Notes under the pieces: generated by a model
What the model was told of the DNA's origin: nothing
Databases searched by the model: none
Seen by the model: the letters and a program-made list of their open reading frames with translations, nothing else
NCBI GenBank assembly: GCA_023423495.1
Contig: JAFAFM010000183.1
Coordinates: forward strand, 1 to 11,778
Source of the DNA: Armatimonadota bacterium
Lineage (GTDB): Bacteria > Armatimonadota > Fimbriimonadia > Fimbriimonadales > Fimbriimonadaceae
Direction: 5' to 3'
DNA: 11,778 bases
Shown here: one piece after another, positions 7,733 to 11,778 of the stretch
How positions within the stretch are numbered: the first letter of the stretch is position 1
Layout: each line of letters starts with the position of its first letter
Translations under genes and position numbers: made by a program

Positions 7733-8740
7733 TCAAAATTCGTCTTTGGGAACGGTTAAGGCACCGGAGGTGATGTCGGCTTTTGCCTTGTCCAGCTTGG
7801 ATTTCAGCTCGGCAGGAAGCTTGCTCTCGAAATCGGGATTAATTACAAAGTCGATCGCTCCTTTGTCCATCCCAATGAGCTTCACCGAGCCCTTGTATGT
7901 GCCCGCTTGTACTTCCTTTGCCAGTTCCAGGAAAGCCGGTTTCGAGACGATCACTGCAGACCCGACAACAACTCCACTAGGGTTGGCATTTTGGTTTGCA
8001 TTCGATCCGAAAACGAAGGCGCCTTTTTCTTTTGCGGCATCGAACACTGCCTGATAGCCTTGGTTTGCTTGATGAATGATGTAGTCGGCCTTTTCGGCAA
8101 TCGCAGCGAGCGTTGCCTGCTTGTATGCGGCTGGGTCGTTACCGGGCAACGGCACCATCTTCCTCACAATCTTGATGTTCGGATTGACGGCCTTGGCGCC
8201 GGCTTCAAATCCCTTAAAGGTCGACATGATTGAAGGCACATCCAAGCCGACTGTCGCGACGACGCCGGTTTTGCTCATGCCAGATGCCATCATCCCCGCA
8301 AGGTAAAAGCCCTGCTCCAGGTAAAAGCGGAATGCACCGTAGTTCTCACCCGAAAGCCCACCAGAGCTGCTTACAAAGACTGTATTGGGAAAGTCCTTTG
8401 CGACCTCGGACTCCACCTGGTTGTACTCATAACCATGCCCAATTACGAGGTCGTAGCCATCTTGCGCATAAGTGCGCATAGCATCGCGAATCCCGCTGTC
8501 CGTGGCTTCTTGATTGTTCACTTGGGCCTTGACGTCATTCTCGATGGCCTTTAGGCCCTCGTAAGCAAGAGCGTTCCAGCCGGAATCATTGACCGGACCA
8601 GGAGTCAGCAGGGCGACTTTGAAATCCGAAGGCTGAGTCAAGCCCGAAAGGCCGGTGGTTGATTCCGCCGACTTTTCAGAGGAACATCCGATGACGAGCA
8701 GGCAGGCAAGAAATGGAAGCAGGCGGCCCAATGTTGACAT
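7733..8740 (-). CDS. BMP/PnrA-family substrate-binding lipoprotein
   Basis: The 335-residue protein is the receptor of the adjacent ABC importer. It starts with a lipoprotein signal peptide whose lipobox V-I-G-C places the lipid-modified cysteine at Cys19, so it is probably anchored in a membrane facing the periplasm. The mature part follows the BMP (basic membrane protein, PF02608) pattern: V-A-L-L-T-P-G-P-V-N-D-S-G-W-N (42-56) and A-Y-E-G-L (59-63), then D-L-V-I-G-H-G (97-103), G-F-Y-L-A-G (144-149), K-T-G-V-V-A-T-V-G (157-165) and F-E-A-G-A-K-A-V-N-P (178-187). Characterised relatives bind purine nucleosides (PnrA, NupN, Med) or riboflavin (RfuA); the ligand here cannot be decided by eye. 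The ATG at 8740 lies 23 bases after glyA. The short gap has only a weak GGTAGG 11 bases upstream and no room for a riboswitch. Confidence 0.95.
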   Translation of the reverse strand: MSTLGRLLPFLACLLVIGCSSEKSAESTTGLSGLTQPSDFKVALLTPGPVNDSGWNALAYEGLKAIENDVKAQVNNQEATDSGIRDAMRTYAQDGYDLVIGHGYEYNQVESEVAKDFPNTVFVSSSGGLSGENYGAFRFYLEQGFYLAGMMASGMSKTGVVATVGLDVPSIMSTFKGFEAGAKAVNPNIKIVRKMVPLPGNDPAAYKQATLAAIAEKADYIIHQANQGYQAVFDAAKEKGAFVFGSNANQNANPSGVVVGSAVIVSKPAFLELAKEVQAGTYKGSVKLIGMDKGAIDFVINPDFESKLPAELKSKLDKAKADITSGALTVPKDEF

Positions 8741-8763
8741 GTCGTATTGAGCCTACCGCAAAC

Positions 8764-10077
8764 CTAGTGAATAGGGAAGCGAGAGCATAACGCGTGCACT
8801 TCTTGGCGCACCTGTTCGATCACGTCCGCATTATCGATATCCCGAATCACCCGTGAAATCAAGAAAGCGACCTCGCTCATGTCACTCTCTCGCATCCCCC
8901 GAGTCGTCAGGGCCGGGGTTCCCAGGCGAATGCCCGACGTGATTAAAGGAGACTTGTCGTCAAATGGCACGGCGTTCTTGTTGCACGTAATGGACGCCTT
9001 GTCGAGTGCGATTTGGGCAGCCTTTCCGGTGACATCTTTGTTCCGCAGGTCAACAAGCATCAAGTGGTTATCCGTGCCCCCACTGATGATATTGAAGCCC
9101 TCCGACATGAGTGCATCCGCGAGAGCTTGGGCATTTTTGATGACCTGAGAAGCATATTCTCCGAAGGAATCCTGAAGGTTTTCACCAAAGCCAACCGCCT
9201 TTGCAGCGATGACGTGCATCAAAGGACCACCCTGAATCCCGGGAATCACCATGCTGTCCAAAAGCTCGGACATCATCTTGGTCCGTCCACTCTTCGGAGC
9301 GACCTGGCCGAAAGGATTCTCAAAGTCCTGCCCCATCAAGATTACGCCGCCCCGCGGTCCGCGCAACGTCTTGTGCGTTGTTGAGGTCACCACATGGCAG
9401 TGCTTAATCGGGCTTTGCAGCAGACCCTTGGCAATCAGTCCGGCTGGGTGAGCAATGTCGGCAAATAAGAATGCTCCGACCGAGTCCGCAATCTCGCGGA
9501 ACTTCTGAAAATCGATCTCCCGAGAATACGCGGACGCTCCAACGGTGATCATTTTGGGCTTCGTTTGATGAACCTGGTCACTGATGACGTCGTAATTCAG
9601 CCGTTCGGTCTTTGCATCGATCCCGTAGGGCACGAATTTGTACATTCGGCCGCTAAAGTTGACCGGTGACCCGTGGGTGAGGTGCCCCCCGTGGGAAAGA
9701 TCCATGCCCATGACTGTGTCGCCCGCTTGCAGGAACGTGAAGTAAACGGCCATGTTGGCTTGGCTGCCAGAGTGTGGCTGGACATTGGCGTACTCAGCGC
9801 CAAAAAGCTCCTTCACTCGATCTCGGGCAAGGTTCTCAACTTCATCGACTACCTCGCAGCCACCGTAGTATCGATTTCCCGGATAGCCCTCCGCGTACTT
9901 GTCGGTAAGCGCGCTCATCATCGCCTGGCGAACCGCCAAGCTCGCGATATTCTCACTCGCAATCAATTCGAGGTTCCGGCTTTGTCGCTCCTCCTCCTTC
10001 ACGATAAGCTCGGCGATAGCCGGGTCGGCGGAAGTTAGCGGGATTCGGTGCGGATGACTGTTCGGGACAGAAGCCAT
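8764..10077 (-). CDS. glyA: Serine hydroxymethyltransferase
   Basis: The 437-residue pyridoxal-phosphate enzyme interconverts serine plus tetrahydrofolate with glycine plus 5,10-methylene-tetrahydrofolate, the main one-carbon source for purine and thymidylate synthesis. Characteristic blocks in order are L-E-L-I-A-S-E-N (37-43), [14 protein letters not shown] (60-73), H-S-G-S-Q-A-N (102-108), [11 protein letters not shown] (126-136), [12 protein letters not shown] (205-216, with PLP-contacting D207 and H210), and [14 protein letters not shown] (231-244), whose K236 is the Schiff-base lysine. It runs about 20 residues longer than typical 415-420-residue enzymes, partly through an N-terminal extension before the conserved A-I-A-E-L. 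The ATG at 10077 lies 30 bases after the upstream gene. GATAAT five bases before it resembles a -10 element, and there is no clear Shine-Dalgarno sequence. Confidence 0.98.
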   Translation of the reverse strand: MASVPNSHPHRIPLTSADPAIAELIVKEEERQSRNLELIASENIASLAVRQAMMSALTDKYAEGYPGNRYYGGCEVVDEVENLARDRVKELFGAEYANVQPHSGSQANMAVYFTFLQAGDTVMGMDLSHGGHLTHGSPVNFSGRMYKFVPYGIDAKTERLNYDVISDQVHQTKPKMITVGASAYSREIDFQKFREIADSVGAFLFADIAHPAGLIAKGLLQSPIKHCHVVTSTTHKTLRGPRGGVILMGQDFENPFGQVAPKSGRTKMMSELLDSMVIPGIQGGPLMHVIAAKAVGFGENLQDSFGEYASQVIKNAQALADALMSEGFNIISGGTDNHLMLVDLRNKDVTGKAAQIALDKASITCNKNAVPFDDKSPLITSGIRLGTPALTTRGMRESDMSEVAFLISRVIRDIDNADVIEQVRQEVHALCSRFPIH

Positions 10078-10082
10078 GGCTT

Positions 10083-10088
10083 ATTATC
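10083..10088 (-). promoter_or_regulatory. Possible -10 element directly before glyA
   Basis: GATAAT stands five bases before the glyA ATG. At the usual -10 to start distance, transcription would begin at or next to the A of ATG and give a leaderless message. No convincing -35 lies 16-18 bases upstream (TTGCCA is present but only 12 bases away), so this is a weak call based on position and on the lack of a ribosome-binding site. Confidence 0.25.
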
Positions 10089-10107
10089 CCCGTTTACAGT
10101 TGGCAAG

Positions 10108-10641
10108 CTAGCCGCCGGAAAGATAGGGGCTCCACTTTGGACTTGGCATATGAGTGACATCCGTAATCCTGGCCAAAAAGAATCCAACCGCATCGCCGAA
10201 CTGCGCCACGGTCAAGCCGGGCTTGGGTCCAGTAGCGAGCGGACCAACCGGCGCGACAAATCCATCTTCGACCAATCGCGCCAAGGCGGACCGTGAACTG
10301 GCTGAACCCACCTTGAACATCTTGACGTCGTACTTCACCGGCTTCGGCACGAACTTCATCCACTTCCTGGAAGCATCGACGATCTTCGCCATTTCCAGGA
10401 TGACTTCCTCTCGGGTCGCTACTGCGTTTCCCGGCACGATAGTAGGTTTGTTCGGAACCCCAGAAATCCTGGCCGAAATGATCGCCTTTCGTGCGCGGGC
10501 GAATACCGCAGCGGCCTCCGCCTTGGTGACCAGTGCGCTTTGGTTGACGTTACCGACCTGCTTCTTCTTGATCTGCGGTTTATTGCCCTGAAAGGCAAAA
10601 CCAACGGTAAGACAGAGAACGATAGCGATCAGAAATCTCAT
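10108..10641 (-). CDS. Small secreted protein of unknown function, weakly S-layer-homology-like
   Basis: This 177-residue protein starts with a Sec-type signal peptide: M-R-F, then a hydrophobic run to about residue 17 (A-F-A-F-Q, with likely cleavage near there). A basic, low-complexity stretch follows (K-P-Q-I-K-K-K-Q, 21-28). Three short helical segments have the T-x-A/E-E-A/x pattern of S-layer-homology (SLH) repeats: near 38-52 (V-T-K-A-E-A-A-A-V-F-A-R), 75-88 (A-T-R-E-E-V-I-L-E-M-A-K) and 117-158 (A-L-A-R-L-V-E-D-G-F-V ... L-T-V-A-Q-F). The match is loose and I would not assign the family firmly. The ATG at 10641 lies 16 bases after mreB, with no strong ribosome-binding site. Position behind murA and mreB suggests a cell-wall or envelope role. 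No catalytic motif is visible, and the protein has only one cysteine, inside the signal peptide. Confidence 0.85.
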   Translation of the reverse strand: MRFLIAIVLCLTVGFAFQGNKPQIKKKQVGNVNQSALVTKAEAAAVFARARKAIISARISGVPNKPTIVPGNAVATREEVILEMAKIVDASRKWMKFVPKPVKYDVKMFKVGSASSRSALARLVEDGFVAPVGPLATGPKPGLTVAQFGDAVGFFLARITDVTHMPSPKWSPYLSGG

Positions 10642-10657
10642 GGGGTCTGCTTTTATT

Positions 10658-11671
10658 CTATATCGTAGTTACGGCACCGCTCTGCCGAATTGCGTCGATC
10701 TCTTCAAGAGCGCGCCCTGTTCCGACCGCGACGCAGTTCAAGGCGTTGTCGGCAACCCGCACTGGGATATCGGTCACGCTGTGCAACAACCGGTCCAATC
10801 CTCGAAGCAATGCTCCACCACCCGTGAGGGTAATTCCGCGCTCGATGATGTCGCTACCAAGTTCCGGTGGGGTCTCTTCAAGAACGCTGCAGAGTTTTTC
10901 GGCAATTTGGCGGACTGGCTCATTCAGGGCTTCGCGTACCTCTTCGCTCGAAATTTCGACCGTCTTCGGCAGCCCAGCCACTAAGTCACGACCGCGGATT
11001 TCCATGCGGAGTTCTTGAGGCAGTGGAAATGCAGATCCGATTTGAATCTTGATTTCTTCCGCAGTCGGATCGCCGATCATCAGGTTGTAGGCGTTGCGGA
11101 TGTGGCGAATGATTGCTTCATCGAGCTTGTTTCCACCGACCCGCAGGCTGTGCGAAAGCACAATGCCACCCAACGAGATTACGGCTATGTCCGTCGTTCC
11201 GCCGCCGATATCCACGACCATGTTGCCGCCGGGGGCAGCGATGGGTAGTCCGGCACCAATTGCAGCCGCCATCGGCTCTTCGATCGTCATCGCGATCCCG
11301 GCACCCGCTTCCTTGGCGGCCTGAATGACCGCTCGGCGCTCCACGTTCGTCACACCACTCGGCACGCACACGAGGGTTGTGGGCTTAAACATCCGACGAG
11401 CACCGCAGGTCTTGTTCAGGATGTATTCCAGCATCTTTAAAGTTGTGCTGTAGTCGGCAATGACCCCGTCTTTCAGGGGGCGGATTGCGGCGATGTTGCC
11501 GGGAGTTCTCCCGAGCATGTCTCGAGCCTCATTCCCAACGGCTAAAACCTTGCCATTTTGGACACTGATCGCGACGACCGTCGGCTCACTGAGAACGATG
11601 CCCTTGCCACGCCGAAAGACCAGAATATTAGCCGTTCCGAGGTCAATTCCGATTTCGGGAGCGAGTCTCAA
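10658..11671 (-). CDS. mreB: Rod-shape-determining protein, MreB family
   Basis: The 337-residue bacterial actin forms membrane-associated filaments that direct lateral peptidoglycan synthesis. Phosphate-1 loop I-G-I-D-L-G-T-A-N (7-15), A-V-G-N-E-A-R-D-M-L-G-R-T-P-G-N-I (44-60), I-E-E-P-M-A-A-A-I-G-A-G-L-P (130-143, including the catalytic Glu region), phosphate-2 V-V-D-I-G-G-G-T-T-D (152-161) and the adenosine motif T-G-G-G-A-L-L-R-G (283-291) are all intact and near their usual positions. The start is TTG at 11671, one base after the stop of the upstream gene; no ATG fits before the first actin strand. GGAAGG lies 11 bases upstream. Placement behind probable murA resembles the Bacillus murA-mbl arrangement, so this could equally be called an Mbl-type paralogue. 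No mreC or mreD follows. Confidence 0.96.
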   Translation of the reverse strand: MRLAPEIGIDLGTANILVFRRGKGIVLSEPTVVAISVQNGKVLAVGNEARDMLGRTPGNIAAIRPLKDGVIADYSTTLKMLEYILNKTCGARRMFKPTTLVCVPSGVTNVERRAVIQAAKEAGAGIAMTIEEPMAAAIGAGLPIAAPGGNMVVDIGGGTTDIAVISLGGIVLSHSLRVGGNKLDEAIIRHIRNAYNLMIGDPTAEEIKIQIGSAFPLPQELRMEIRGRDLVAGLPKTVEISSEEVREALNEPVRQIAEKLCSVLEETPPELGSDIIERGITLTGGGALLRGLDRLLHSVTDIPVRVADNALNCVAVGTGRALEEIDAIRQSGAVTTI

Positions 11672-11672
11672 A

Positions 11673-11778
11673 TCAGTAAGTGCCTTCCGACGCGGTCAGC
11701 GTCGAATCGTCCGGAATCTGGCGTCGGCGGATCTGTGCACCGAGTTGGGACAAAGTTTCCTCGAAGGCTTCGTAACCC
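11673..11778 (-). CDS. murA: C-terminal end of probable UDP-N-acetylglucosamine 1-carboxyvinyltransferase (5' part outside window)
   Basis: An open frame enters from the right edge and ends at a TGA (11675-11673), giving 34 residues. The opening G-Y-E-A-F-E-E-T-L-S-Q-L-G-A-Q-I-R-R matches the family ending R-G-Y-E-x-x-x-E-K-L-x-x-L-G-A-x-I-x-R of MurA, followed by a 16-residue tail. MurA transfers enolpyruvate to UDP-GlcNAc in the first committed step of peptidoglycan synthesis in the cytoplasm. The call rests on this short motif plus its place directly before an MreB-family gene, an order known from Bacillus. The related enolpyruvyl transferase AroA ends differently. With only the tail visible, confidence is moderate. 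Confidence 0.72.
   Translation of the reverse strand, partial: GYEAFEETLSQLGAQIRRRQIPDDSTLTASEGTY
11683..11688 (-). promoter_or_regulatory. Probable ribosome-binding site for mreB
   Basis: GGAAGG lies 11 bases before the TTG start of mreB, inside the last codons of probable murA. The spacing is longer than ideal, but no better site is present, and it supports TTG as the true start. Confidence 0.45.

Noticed and set aside
8741..8763. Possible riboswitch (purine, flavin or preQ1 type) before the importer
   Set aside because: The gap to glyA is only 23 bases, too short for any known riboswitch of these classes, and no matching conserved core was seen.
10078..10107. Possible terminator or glycine riboswitch before glyA
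   Set aside because: The gap is 30 bases, shows no GC-rich hairpin followed by a T run, and is far too short for a glycine riboswitch.
10154..10591. Plus-strand open frame of 145 codons opposite the small secreted protein
   Set aside because: The minus-strand frame has a clear signal peptide and fits the operon; the plus-strand frame has no motif or upstream signal of its own.

Overview
The window is a solid block of protein-coding DNA with every gene on the minus strand, so it reads from right (11778) to left (1). Eleven genes are present, nine complete and one cut by each window edge. The largest gap between genes is 30 bases and several genes overlap, so most or all of the block is probably one long operon. 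No tRNA, rRNA, insertion sequence, CRISPR array, clear terminator or long non-coding stretch was found. Two glycosyltransferase family 9 (LPS-heptosyltransferase-like) genes and a lipoprotein point to a bacterium with an outer membrane. MurA next to an MreB-family gene recalls the Bacillus murA-mbl region, and the small secreted protein behind mreB looks faintly like an S-layer-homology protein. With the moderately high GC, the weak ribosome-binding sites and the many non-ATG starts, this suggests a deep-branching diderm phylum such as Armatimonadota (perhaps Fimbriimonadia). That placement is an inference with low to moderate confidence.

Right-hand part (11778 to 10108): the last 34 codons of a probable murA (peptidoglycan precursor synthesis), then mreB (rod-shape cytoskeleton) one base later with a TTG start, then a small secreted protein of unknown function.

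Middle (10077 to 4396): glyA (serine hydroxymethyltransferase), followed by a complete four-gene ABC importer of the BMP/PnrA-NupOPQ type: a lipoprotein receptor, a double ATPase and two permeases. Importers of this type carry purine nucleosides or, in Treponema, riboflavin.

Left-hand part (4399 to 1): a protein made of two fused 6-pyruvoyltetrahydropterin-synthase/QueD-type domains, whose start codon overlaps the stop of the last permease. The first domain has lost two of the three catalytic residues while the second keeps them all. Then come two tandem family 9 glycosyltransferases and a large polytopic membrane protein of unknown function that runs off the window.

Taken together, the block links envelope building (murA, mreB, the glycosyltransferases, the membrane protein) with one-carbon metabolism (glyA) and a pterin-type enzyme coupled to a nucleoside- or flavin-type importer. 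The most unusual elements are the importer plus half-degenerate tandem PTPS protein, the unrecognised membrane protein, and the frequent TTG/GTG starts with poor Shine-Dalgarno sequences.
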